In this document: positions 36,906-46,440 of the stretch, one piece after another
How positions within the stretch are numbered: position 1 is the stretch's first letter
Layout of the letters: each line of letters begins with the position of its first letter
Assembly (NCBI GenBank): GCA_963169105.1
Contig: OY720641.1
Location: 4,603,258 to 4,667,257 of the forward strand
Length of the DNA stretch: 64,000 nt
Source: Ceriagrion tenellum
Lineage: Eukaryota; Arthropoda; Insecta; Odonata; Coenagrionidae
Direction of reading: 5' to 3'
Made by a program: the position numbers and the translations under genes
Notes under the pieces: generated by a model
Databases searched by the model: none
Told to the model about the DNA's origin: nothing
The model's input: the letters and a program-made list of their open reading frames with translations, nothing else

Positions 36906-36932
36906 ACGGGGGGGTGAAAAAAACACCCCCGT
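36906..36932. repeat. G-rich/C-rich perfect hairpin
   Basis: ACGGGGGGGTG, a loop of A7, then CACCCCCGT. The arms pair without a mismatch over at least 8 bp. It sits in otherwise AT-rich DNA next to runs of A and T, so it could be part of an unrecognised element. Confidence 0.8.
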
Positions 36933-37964
36933 GAATTAAAATTTCCCGCCGCAAGAGAATAGCTTACGTTTTCGAGTAACTTCTTACTGATTTTTGACAA
37001 CTTTTTGTGGAACTTACGTAAAAAAGTATTTTATCCCACGTGATTTTTTTGTTAAAAAACGAAGAAAATGAGACCGTATAGGACCCTTAACGATGTGATA
37101 TACCCGAGAGATGCAATTTACAAGAGTGGGGCGTTTTTTTACCACCCGTTACCGGAATAGGTAAAAAAATAACGTTACCGTTCTAAGGTGAAGCATCGCT
37201 TGGTTTGGCATTAAAACGTTTTGAGGTATTTTCAATTCACCTGCAGCCATGATTTTATTTGCTCTTTTAATGAAAGAGCTGCGTCGATGATATAGATATC
37301 TTTTCTGTTTCTGATTAAGTTAAGGTTTTTTTCCCTCCGAAATGATGGAGCCCACTCCTGAGGCCCAGACGTAGTCGTCGCAGACGTCGAGACTGTGAAT
37401 GAACGTCACGCATGGCGACGTCACTTGAATGTTGAGAGCGTTTCGTCGGCATGGTAATGCGAATCCCTTGCGTAGCATTCTCGCCGCATAACGCATTTGC
37501 AGAGGACACGGCGGACACCACGCATCTACAGCTGACATCGCGTCCTCTTCACATTGCTCACGGGATCCACGTACTTGCGTAGATGCGGGAAGAGTCACGC
37601 AATAGATGCATCGTAGCTGCAATCGCATTACTGCGGGCATTAGCTAATCACCCGAATGGCAGGCTGTCGATTTGCGGCTAGGATGGACGATCATCACTGG
37701 GTATTCTACTGGCTGATTGGTAGGTTTCTTTGGACAGTCCTTTCTCTAAATTTCCCAATCCTGAGACATATTTTCACGTTCCTCCAAATTAGTTCTTCTT
37801 CCACAGTTCTACAGCCCGGTTTGGTCCTTGGCTTCTTCAGATCGGCTCTCCTTTTTCCTTTCTCTCTCTTCATCTTCTAATCCCCATTTTCTTCAGGTCC
37901 TCTTCAACGTCTTGTAGCCAACAAACCGTACGGTTTCAGGGTGAATAATGTGAAATTTTTCCAT
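36933..37964. other. intergenic DNA, nothing certain
   Basis: 37340-37640 is GC-richer with minus-strand frames of up to 106 codons and no recognised domain. 37690-37890 read on the minus strand gives Lys/Arg-rich words that could be a LINE trace, but no signature is strong enough to call it. Confidence 0.4.
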
Positions 37965-38100
37965 GTTAGAAAAGAAAAACTATGCAAATTCCACACCAAG
38001 GGGACCTCGGTTTAACACCTGAAGATGACATAGTGTGTTGAAACCCGGGTCTTGTATTAATTTTCTCTAAGTAGAATTTGCGTAGTTTTTCTTTTCTAAC
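37965..38100. repeat. foldback element with an intact hammerhead-like core
   Basis: GTTAGAAAAGAAAAACTATG (37965) pairs with the reverse complement of the right end (GTTAGAAAAGAAAAACTACG, ending 38100), with arms of about 30-36 nt. Between them GACCTCGGTTT and AAACCCGGGTC form an inner stem around ACACCTGAAGATGACATAGT. No protein is encoded. The element is only 136 bp. Confidence 0.75.
38019..38051 (+). ncRNA. hammerhead-like motif in the 37965 foldback
   Basis: CTGAAGA, one T, a 4-bp hairpin (GACA with TGTT, loop TAGTG), then GAAACCCGGGTC. The invariant core CTGANGA...GAAA...TC is complete. ACCCGGGT after GAA is a perfect palindrome, the kind of short stem III expected to work as a dimer. 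The extra T between core and stem II also occurs at 46312-46346, and a single extra base is present at 24398-24430. Confidence 0.5.
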
Positions 38101-38189
38101 GACTTGTAGCCACTTTTGCGTGGTCTATTCCTCATCCTACTCCCTTCCATTTTGCTATTAATTGACAATTAGCTTGCCGTTATACTTAC

Positions 38190-38475
38190 ATTAAATGTCT
38201 CATGCATTTCCTTATGCCGTCCAAAACTCATTTTCACTTATTTTTCCTTCCACACTTCTCCGGGGTTATCCCGTCTGTCACCCTATTCAACATGTCCTCC
38301 TCACCTGTCACAACGTCCTCCATCCTTCTGCCTTCTCCGAATCTCTTCCAATCACCAACTTCCCTTCCTGTCCCACCTTTTCCCCAACTTTCCATTCCAT
38401 TTTCCTCGCTACCTACTCATCTATTCTTCTCCAATCCCAAATCTTAAATGCCTCCAGCCTACGTCAACTACGATG
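38190..38475 (-). mobile_element. probable LINE C-terminal fragment
   Basis: The minus strand reads RRLEAFKIWDWRRIDE, then a stop, then MEWKVGEKVGQEG and after a shift EGWRTL. RLEAFE-W-WRRM is a characteristic word of arthropod LINE reverse transcriptase C-termini. The downstream part is less clear. The plus strand is pyrimidine-rich, which also explains the open plus-strand frames. Confidence 0.45.
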
Positions 38476-39739
38476 ATAGGGTTGTAAGATTTTCAATGTT
38501 CTCAATGGAAATGTTTATTTGTCTCGACTGGGATACTATCCCAGAATCTCTCTAATTGGCTTTTACCCTGGGGTCCTCTCCCACGATGAATTTCATAGAT
38601 CAAAGAAATTAATGTTCTTATGGGGACCAATGCGTATAATTTTACACATCTATTTTTGTAATGTATTGAATGTTTTGTCGGAAAATATAACAGACTGAAA
38701 TGAGTAGTATTTGAGCATAAGTGCACTCCTAATATGACGAAAATAAAATTTCGTTGCCACTAAAACATATAAAGATAGAAGGTTCTCAAAAAATTTCTTC
38801 ATGTAGTGAAATCATGGCTGTTTTCTCAGTACAATGTTGAAACTCAGTTTGCCACAAAAGTATTGCATTAAGTATTGTATAAAATATTTAATTGCATATA
38901 CTTATTTTTCCGTTTATAAGAATAGTAAAACAATTGTTGGAGATTTTTGGCGTAATATGTAGTATATTTTTTGTGTGACAATTTGTTAACTATCTGTTGG
39001 CCACGCATGCCTATGTTAATTGAAGGTAGCCTTTACACCAGTATTACCTTTAAGGCTACCTAAAGCTTCCATTTTTTATGTTTGAAGAAATTGTATGGAT
39101 TTTCTTTTTACTTTTGTTGGAAGTAACAGACATAAACGTCATCAATTTCCATATAATTTGAGCACTTTACGTCCCCGTCCAAATGGTGACGATTTTTTTC
39201 TGTTGACGTTAGAGTTTATAGAAATAAAAAAAAGGATTTCCGCTCGTATGGGAATATAAAGATGGGCGATAAGGCTTCCCTACGTTCAAGCAGCATCAAA
39301 GCTTTTAGTGTTTGATGCCTGGGTATCGGTTTCCAATCGTAAAATATCCCATCTGTAAGAAAAACCTTTTGGATGAATCCGGCTTTGGAATGGCTTTATG
39401 GAAGTTGTCATAAAAATCAGTCTCGAGTTAAGGACGCTTTGGGCATGTAAAAGAGTTGGAAGAAAAATGAAATATCATATCCGATGTAAAGGTTATGAAA
39501 TCAGTGCAAACAATTTTTATTCGTTATAATATTTCAAACTGCTATTTAGTCTTCCTCAGATTTTTAAGTCGCAGCGTCATCGGATAAATATGCTGCTTTC
39601 GGCTTCCTTTCAAAAATGTTACATATTTATCTAGTGTTAGAATTTTTTTTCTCTGACAGATATCATTTTTCCAATTGCTGGTTGACAGTTTTATGAAAAA
39701 GTATGGTTCCATTGATTTAGCAAAATATGTTGTTACACT
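38476..39739. other. intergenic DNA, nothing recognised
   Basis: AT-rich sequence. AAGGCTACC and GGTAGCC(T/A)TTA words at about 39026 and 39051 form a short inverted pair. No gene is supported. Confidence 0.45.
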
Positions 39740-39908
39740 ATATACATTAACTGAGTGGAGCCGGAATCTCTGAGTTAACATTAAATAACATAAACATTTT
39801 AAAACATTTCCACCCTTGCTTTTGAAAATATTGTTGAATGTGAAGTTTAGTATGCATTGAGATTGCGATGGTGTGGAATATAGATAAATAAATTTTGATG
39901 GACATGAC
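39740..39908 (-). repeat. dispersed repeat family T, copy 1
   Basis: Reading the minus strand: ATCAAAATTTATTTATCTAT, ATTCCACACC, TGCATACTAAACTTCACA, AATATTTTCAAAA. The same ordered words occur on the plus strand at 40233-40420, and a shorter copy on the minus strand at 43393-43455. The copies start at the same end (TGTCCATCAAAATTTATTT-like), which marks a common boundary. Class unknown; no protein is conserved. Confidence 0.65.
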
Positions 39909-40232
39909 ATTTTTTCTCCAATTTATCGATTGTTCAAAAGCTAATTACTAATGGAATTAAAACTTAAACTTTTAGAACATGAACTAATGCTTAGGAAACT
40001 TCTCGTCTCTCATCGGAAATATCTCGGTCTCAAAATTTGAATGTACGAATTTCACGAGGCTATCGATTGGGTAACAGTCAGCAAGTATGAGTGAGCTTTG
40101 ACATCTGTTTGTCGTCCATAACACCAGTTTTCAGAGAAGTCACTTAGTGAGTTCAGGGTATTAGTTGTGGTAATATGGATTACACTTGATTGGCTAACAA
40201 TTTTTAATTATCTTCATACATAAATTTAAAAT

Positions 40233-40420
40233 ATTTTGATGACCATTGTGATTTATTTCTCTACATTCCACACCCTTGCATTCCCAGCACATACCAAACT
40301 TTACACTCAGTAATATTTTCAAAAGGAAGGATGGAGTTTCTTTTCCATTTATGTTGTTATACCTTGACTCGTTGATTACTGTTCCCCTCTGTTTCCGTAT
40401 TTATGACCATGGAGGTAGAA
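40233..40420 (+). repeat. dispersed repeat family T, copy 2 (inverted relative to copy 1)
   Basis: TTTGATGACCATTGTGATTT, ATTCCACACCCTTGCATTCC, CATACCAAACTTTACACTC, AATATTTTCAAAAGGAAGGA parallel copy 1 read from the other strand. Together the two copies form an inverted pair about 325 bp apart. Confidence 0.65.
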
Positions 40421-41342
40421 TATGGTATATTCAGAAACGTCGACTAAAGATAACTAACGATATAAATTTGACTTAAACCATTGAAATAAATAAACAATAA
40501 TTACAATATAAGTTGATCCGAAGCTTTGTTAGCTTCGTAAGCTTAGTTAACCGCATAATAAGGTATTGAGCATAAAAAGAGCAATAACAGCAAAGTGAGG
40601 AGATGAAAAATCTTATTTTTATGCTGGTCCGGATTGAATGCGAGGGGTGATTTCTCAGATGAATACCACGACTTTTATGCCAGCTATTAGTCGGAATATG
40701 TTTCCGTATTTTCATGGCGTCTCATGGCTTGCTTTCCGCCATCGAAAGGTTATCTCAGAGATTGTCTCAAAGTTATGAATATGCCTGAGTACGCGAAAAC
40801 ATAATACTTGTGTTATAGTTCGTAAAATCTTTGGACAAAGATTTTTCCGGCCGTTGTTCTTGAGAAACGGCTCATATATCGGTTTATTTGGTCGCGTGAA
40901 ACAAAAATTGTCCTCAGCGGGAAGTGATTTATAGCCGTCGTGAAATTTCTGTATGGCCGCGCCGAAGTTTTAAAAAATCATTCGTGTTTCTACGCGACAT
41001 GTGGGCACATAGCTTAAATTTTTTTCCGACACGAAACCCGTCCCATCTTGAAAAGAATATCGCCTGTCATTAATAATGGCATCTCATTTCTGAAAAAAAC
41101 CTCATAGTTCCTTCTCTTTATTCTTTACCATACCTGCGGAAAGGTGAGGTAATTTTCGTCTGGAGTGGGTCATGAAGTTATTATTGCCTTTGACTTGCGA
41201 TTTAAGTTAGCGAATTACCGAGCTTTATGAGTACACAAGGATCACGAGTGCCAAAATGAACAGACTGACTAAATTTAGAAATTTGGTGTAAGTAGGCATT
41301 TGAATATTTTTACTCGATAGCAATAATATCCTCAATTTCGAT
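40421..41342. other. intergenic DNA, nothing recognised
   Basis: AT-rich DNA. A short repeated word (AGCTTCGTAAGCTTAGTTAA) lies at about 40528-40552. No coding signal. Confidence 0.45.
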
Positions 41343-42030
41343 TAATCTACTTCTACGTCATACCCTGCAAGCCACGCAAAGGGTATGTGGCAGGGGGTGC
41401 TTCCACACCAGGCATGCATGAATGATACGGTAGAACACCGAAAAAACATTTAAACCCGCGTACCACACATGCAAAGCGCCAATAAAAAATCTAATACCAA
41501 CAAACATTCTATCGTCAATCGTTCCAACATGCAAGGGACACAAAGACTACCACTACATATTCAAAATATTATGCATAAATAAAAATATCAATATTTACAT
41601 CATGCATCAATAAGAAAGTAGAGAATATAATGAGAAAGATTTACTGTCTGCCTATTGTCACTATTCGAACTATTCATGACGACGATCAGAGCTGTTATGG
41701 TCCCGAATGGTACGCGGAAAAAATGACACTTTATATCTATCGGTTCTACAATCTATCTCTCTAATTTTATTGGCGCGATCTAATCTGCGGTGGTACGAGG
41801 GGGTTAGTAGCATGTTTTTTACGTCGTCAGAGAAATGATTTTCCTGAAATTTAGTTAGGAGATTAAGCCTATAATTTAATCTACGCTGTGATAGCGATTC
41901 CCATCCTAATTCTTCTAACAGTCCAGACACACCAGCCAACTTATAGTAGCATCGTTTCACAAACCTAGCTCCTCTTCGCTGTACGCGATCTAACTCTTCT
42001 AACTCATTCTTCTCATCCCATTCATGTGGT
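41343..42030 (-). mobile_element. LINE C-terminus and 3' tail (SFFPRTI family), best-preserved copy
   Basis: The minus strand has an open run from about 42020: ELEELDRVQRRGARFVKRCY, LLEELGWESLSQRRLNYRLN, FSDDVKNMLLTPSYHRRLDR, IREIDCRTDRYKVSFFPRTI, RDHNSSDRRHE, stop near 41670. L--VQRRAARF, -L--LGW-SL--RR----L and YK-SFFPRTI-DWN are the ordered C-terminal motifs of CR1/Jockey-like LINEs. The tail to 41343 ends AGGGTATGACGTAGAAGTAG. Upstream of about 42030 the homology stops, so the copy is 5'-truncated. This is the youngest-looking of the family's copies here. Confidence 0.8.
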
Positions 42031-43392
42031 TTTCTGCACTTTCAGAGGCCTATCTCGACCTCGCTGAAGAATGTAAACCTAACCTCTCTCAATATTCCAT
42101 AGAATTTTTTCTCCTCACTTCCCATATGGGGCACTTTTTTACAGTATTTGGGCCGAAAAAAGTTATGATATTTGTTTTTTACGATAATTTTTTCTTAAAA
42201 TTTTAAGTGTGTGTTTGAAGTGAAAGGATTTTGATTGGTCGAAATAATGCAAGGATTAATATATAATTCTTTGCAACACAAACAGTTACTGATTCGCAGT
42301 GAAAGTATCCTGAGGAAAGTATCGTAATTTAACTCGTAATTCCCGATCGTTCTCCGTTCTTCATTCCTTCTAGAACATCTTCCGTGGGTTTGTCAAAAAA
42401 TGGCACTATTGCATACTCAAACAAGTTTCCTTAAAGTTTGCTTTTGCTGTTTGTTTCGTCGCTGAGTAAGTGGCAAGAATACTTATTTCTCGCAAAACAG
42501 CTGACAATGAAAATTCATGGATGGATCCTCCTCGTTAAAGGCTGAAACTCAGGCGCCACACGTTCAATGCTCGCTCGGCTTCGTGCTATTGTGTGTGGCG
42601 TCGCTCTTTCAAACGGCGACTCGAAGGATTCATTTGGGATTCATGAAGTCAAGTTTCCGCTTCCCTCTCCTATGCTCATCCACCCGCAGATCTCCATGGC
42701 AACCGCAACACATCCTCGTCAGGCCCCAACTTCGCCGTCCTGCTGCATCACCAGGCCATCTCGCGGTCTCTCTCTCTGGTTTTCCAACTTGCCTCCGTCC
42801 CCACTCCGTCGCCGACATACCCGTGTCCATCCCCGAAGGGACAGACTGCTTTGAATACGCGAGTGCCCGGAATAGAAAGGAATACGCTGGTGCCTCGACA
42901 TATATACATACTAGTGCCATCTGGTGCGTAGCTCGTCGCCTCATCATCCGCGGACGGGGTGACTCACCAATCAGTCGTCTTCACGCATGCGCGAATATTT
43001 CACTCGAATTTTCATTAGGACTTGAAAGCAGTGACTGAGCATCGTGTGAAACACATTCGATTTCATGCTCTCGTACGACTCGCGCTTTTCTCTTTTCGCT
43101 TGCGATGAGACAACAGTGGGATGTTTCACAGCAACAGTTGTGATGGTTCTCGAACTGGAAGTCTCGCAGAGTTTCTTATTAACCAGGATTAAAGGCCGGA
43201 AAACTTGTTTTTCATTATTAAAAGTGTTCAAAGTTTTCACCGACGCCTTTTCGCGAATTATTACGGTTAATAATAGCTCTATGATTGTCATTTATATCGG
43301 CTAAATAATTTTTTGCTTGTGCTTCATAAAACTGATGTCGATGTTGAAAAATAATGCATAGGAAATTAAAATATTTGGGAAAAGAACTTTTT
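42031..43392. other. intergenic DNA with a CpG-rich patch
   Basis: 42520-43030 is GC- and CpG-richer and is open on both strands (173 codons plus, 105 minus). The translations show no recognised domain, and neither strand has clear exon borders. It could be a promoter-proximal or first-exon region, but nothing proves it. Confidence 0.35.
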
Positions 43393-43455
43393 TTAGTATG
43401 CATTGGGATTATAAAGGTGTGGAATGTATAGAAATAAATTTTGATGGACATTTTT
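43393..43455 (-). repeat. dispersed repeat family T, copy 3 (partial)
   Basis: TAGTATGCATTGGGATTATAAAG, GGTGTGGAATGTATAGAAATA, AATTTTGATGGACAT (quoted in part) match 39832-39905 in the same orientation. Only the terminal ~60 bp are present. Confidence 0.65.
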
Positions 43456-45434
43456 CAGAGAAATTTTCATTCTCTTCTTAACAATGTTTTATTTAATAAA
43501 ACGATACAGACATAGCGACTCAAGAAAAGGTCGTAATTTCTGAATATCCCAATGACTAAGTCCCTAACCGTACCTAAAATTGTTCTGATCTGTCTTTGAC
43601 AAACTCTCCTGAATTATTACAGCTAATATTAGCTCTATAGTTTAATTGATATTGGTCAACTATAAGATACACCATGGTTAAAAAAATAGTTTTTTTAGAT
43701 GTGTGTCATGTATTATTCTCTTTATCATATGTATGCTGTCATGGATGACATCTCCTATTAAAGCTCTTTATTATATAGTTGATCTCAAGATGTTTGATAA
43801 GCATGGACCAATACAAAATGCTCGCGTGTAGAAAGAACGCAGTCATTGCTCAGTGAAATTGTTCAATGGTAGTGCGACATATATAACTTTAGATTTATCA
43901 TCATTTGTTTTTCAGTCGTGTGATTGGTCTCTTTTCTTTCCGAGTAGCTTTCCCGCTCAACCACTATTCCCATGAAGTCCCCCACGCCATCAGAACTTTC
44001 TCACCATTACGTTTTCTTACCTTCGCGTTTATTCTCGCAAGTCTTTCTTGTTTCTTGCTGCCTTATTAGAAACAAACCCTTTCATGAAATGGCGCTCAGT
44101 GTTTCAGGATGGACCACTGTTTACTAAATTGAGACTTCACGAGGGATCTTACTAAAACTTGCCGAATATTTCCTCATAATTCATGTAGTACTTTTTCAAC
44201 CTATTCACAGTAGGTTGAAGAGGTCTTATTGGTATCTACTGAATGGAATGCGATGGAGTATATACTCAAGAGGAGGAAAAATAGGAGTCTAAGGAGTTGG
44301 AGGATATGGGGCAATGTATGACTGTAACTGTATAGCAAACGCGGTATGCAAGGGCAGCATGGATGAAAATTTTAACATTTAAACAGTAAGAACGTTCATT
44401 TATGTCTCCATGCCTCCTGATCATCCAGAGTTGATCGTACCTGTACGTCTTTCGCTTAATTTTCGCTGGAGCAGTAAAGGCCGTTCACGCCTTCCATTAA
44501 GATATTTTGTAAATTGTTCCATCTCTCTCGATGGCTGGTGAGCCCAATCATCACTATGAAGTGTCTCTGAAGAGTCCTGCCACCTCTCCCATTATTCTAC
44601 TAACTACTTTCAGCCTTGAGTACGTGCATACCACGTATAGTTTGTTACATTGGCAGAAGTTATTGCATTCAAAGCTGGTTTTAGTCCTGTTCTTAGTTAA
44701 TATTTTAGTTATAATGCCACAATATTTTGGATCTTACTCATTCAAATTGTTGTGTTTATTTTGTTTTGCCTGTGTAATGCATGATCTTCTTGTTTGCATT
44801 GATAGTTTATCAATCAAACTTGAGTTCAAGGTAATATAATTACAATCGGAATTATTAAATTTTTTCCAAAAAAGCCTCACTCCTGTGGTCAGGGAAGACG
44901 AAAAAACTCACTACTCAAAGGGTTGAAAACTGTGCCGGTGTTACAGGCTTAGCCGTAAGAATTAAGATTTGCTTGACTGTATCTACCCGGTGAGGGAACA
45001 GCGTTATGTACCTATATACCTATTTATTCACTGGAGGCAAAAAGAAAGTAGACTCCTGTAAAATACTTTGTTTTCTGCGTGATTTCATGGAATTTGGTCA
45101 GCATTTTGTCGATGAGGATAATCAATGTGTTATTCCATGTAAATTTATTTCTCATACGACCGAGACGCAGCAAGTTAATATGATGATGACTTGCTCCGTC
45201 AAAACCTAGGTTGTGTGTAAAACTAGTATTTGGAATTACAGAGTTATTTCTCTCATTAGAACTAGCATGTCTCCTTTTGGTTTTTGCTTTGAATGGAATT
45301 ATCGGGTTGGCCCAGTGAAATCTCATTCAGATTGAAAGTAGAAATTGAGAAAATTTTGTTATTTGCCGGGATATTTTTAAGCTTAAAATTGTAAAAACCT
45401 TTAGTATAAACATTTAAGGTCACTGAATACACAT
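43456..45434. other. intergenic DNA, nothing recognised
   Basis: AT-rich sequence. The 102-codon frame at 44531-44839 is hydrophobic in its middle part but has no recognised family or supporting splice context. Confidence 0.4.
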
Positions 45435-45584
45435 ATTTAATGGTAACTTTTGCTACACCACAGAATTAAAAACACAGAAATACGACCCGATTTTCAACTT
45501 ATACTTGATGTTACTTATGTATTGAAACCCGGGTCGTATTTTTGTGTTATTAATTATATGGTGTATTAAAAGTCACCATTAAAT
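45435..45584. repeat. foldback element with hammerhead-like relic
   Basis: ATTTAATGGTAACTTTTGCT and the following ACACCA, AATTAAAAACACAGAAATAC, GACCC (left arm, ~55 nt) pair with the reverse complement of 45525-45584. Inside, on the plus strand, ACTTGATGTTACTTATGTAT is followed by TGAAACCCGGGTCGTAT. The GAAACCCGGGTC half is the same as at 38040-38051; the CTGANGA half is worn. Confidence 0.65.
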
Positions 45585-45907
45585 GTCACTATGGAAACAC
45601 ACCACAAAGTTAGTAAAGATACTGTTTTATTTGTTCACTAAATAGACACAGATTTATGGGACATGGCTTTAAAAACGTCTTTTTTGCATGCGAAACTCTT
45701 TCCCACTGAAGTCTACTCCGAGAGGACTCTTCAAATGAAGTTTCCCTTTGGGTTTGGCAGTGATTTTCCCCCCTTTCCTACCCACCCCCGCCCCCCCGCC
45801 CCCTTCATTCGCTGCGGCCCGCATAATGATAGGGCGCAGGGTGTGCGGGTTTTGCATTGATTTTCACCGCGAATTCCGATGGCGTATATTGACCTCCTCT
45901 CTTTTAC

Positions 45908-46090
45908 TTTCTCCTTCCAGGTGAGTGTGCGACGGATGTCTTTGGAGGGAATATGCCATGCGAACGGCCCGTACAAATACACTGTACGTCTTGTGCTGGG
46001 GTCGGCTGTGGTGAGTGTGACCTTATACATATCGGAGATGGTCAGTTTGGCGTCATGCTCAGCGGTTCTGTCAGTCTGCCGACTGACCAT
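45908..46090 (-). CDS. candidate internal exon of an unrecognised gene
   Basis: A minus-strand segment of exactly 61 codons lies between a possible 3' splice site (AGTTCTTCGTACAG before 46090) and a possible 5' splice site (GAGAAA then GTAAAAG after 45908). The translation begins MVSRQTDRTAEHDAKLTISD and later has TTADPSTRRTVYLYGPFAWH. Third codon positions are GC-richer than the surroundings, unusual for random frames in this AT-rich window. The open frame extends 11 codons upstream (AQPEFFVQ) and far downstream, so the borders are uncertain. No domain recognised. It could also be part of an unrecognised mobile element: a Penelope-type repeat starts about 90 bp away. Confidence 0.35.
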
Positions 46091-46179
46091 CTGTACGAAG
46101 AACTCGGGCTGAGCGTTACACCTTTATCTGCGTGACACTCTGCAAGTTACTTCAAGCGTTTTTGGAAGCGGGTGCTCCT

Positions 46180-46440
46180 CACCTGGCATTTACTAACCAT
46201 CGCTGTGGGTTATTACTCTGCAATGCTGCATATCCATAGATATGTAACCATGTAAATCGATGGAGAAATGCTTCTTGGATGTTCCACCGGGTAAGCAGGT
46301 CCATAAGTTCCGACGTTTCGGAGAACGGCTTGCTCTCCATCTTCAGGGGTTCAGAACCCTGAAAATCCAAGAATAACCTGAGAAACATTTATCCAGCAGA
46401 TACGCCGGGAAAACCTTAGATCTTTCATTATGTAAATTGA
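46180..46440 (-). mobile_element. Penelope-type terminal repeat (solo)
   Basis: Minus strand: TTTTCCCGGCGTATCTGCTG, TTCTTGGATTTTCAGGGTTC, then the hammerhead-like motif, then GGACCTGCTTACCCGGTGG, AACATCCAAGAAGCATTTCT, CATCGATTTACATGGTTACA. The run TTTCCCGGCGTA...CTGAAGATGG...GAAACGTCGG...AACATCCAAGAAG is a pattern I associate with Penelope-like terminal repeats widespread in arthropods. No reverse transcriptase is nearby, so this is a solo or truncated copy. Confidence 0.6.
46312..46346 (-). ncRNA. minimal hammerhead-like ribozyme motif, best-preserved copy
   Basis: Minus strand: CTGAAGA, T, GGAGA, loop, TCTCC, GAAACGTCGG. The core CTGANGA...GAAA is intact. Stem II is a perfect 5-bp GGAGA/TCTCC. 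ACGT after GAA is a self-complementary 4-mer followed by C, where cleavage would occur. This fits the known minimalist hammerheads of Penelope-like terminal repeats, which are thought to act as dimers. The extra T after CTGAAGA departs from the textbook core. Confidence 0.6.

Noticed and set aside
37690..37890. A further minus-strand LINE fragment
   Set aside because: Lys/Arg-rich translation looks suggestive but no ordered LINE motif (WIGH, RGRPR, SFFPRTI or similar) is present.
42517..43038. 173-codon plus-strand frame in a CpG-rich patch
   Set aside because: Frames are open on both strands, no domain is recognised and no splice borders support an exon.
45953..46135. Plus-strand Cys-containing frame opposite the candidate minus exon
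   Set aside because: Most simply a shadow of the minus-strand frame, which has the better codon character.
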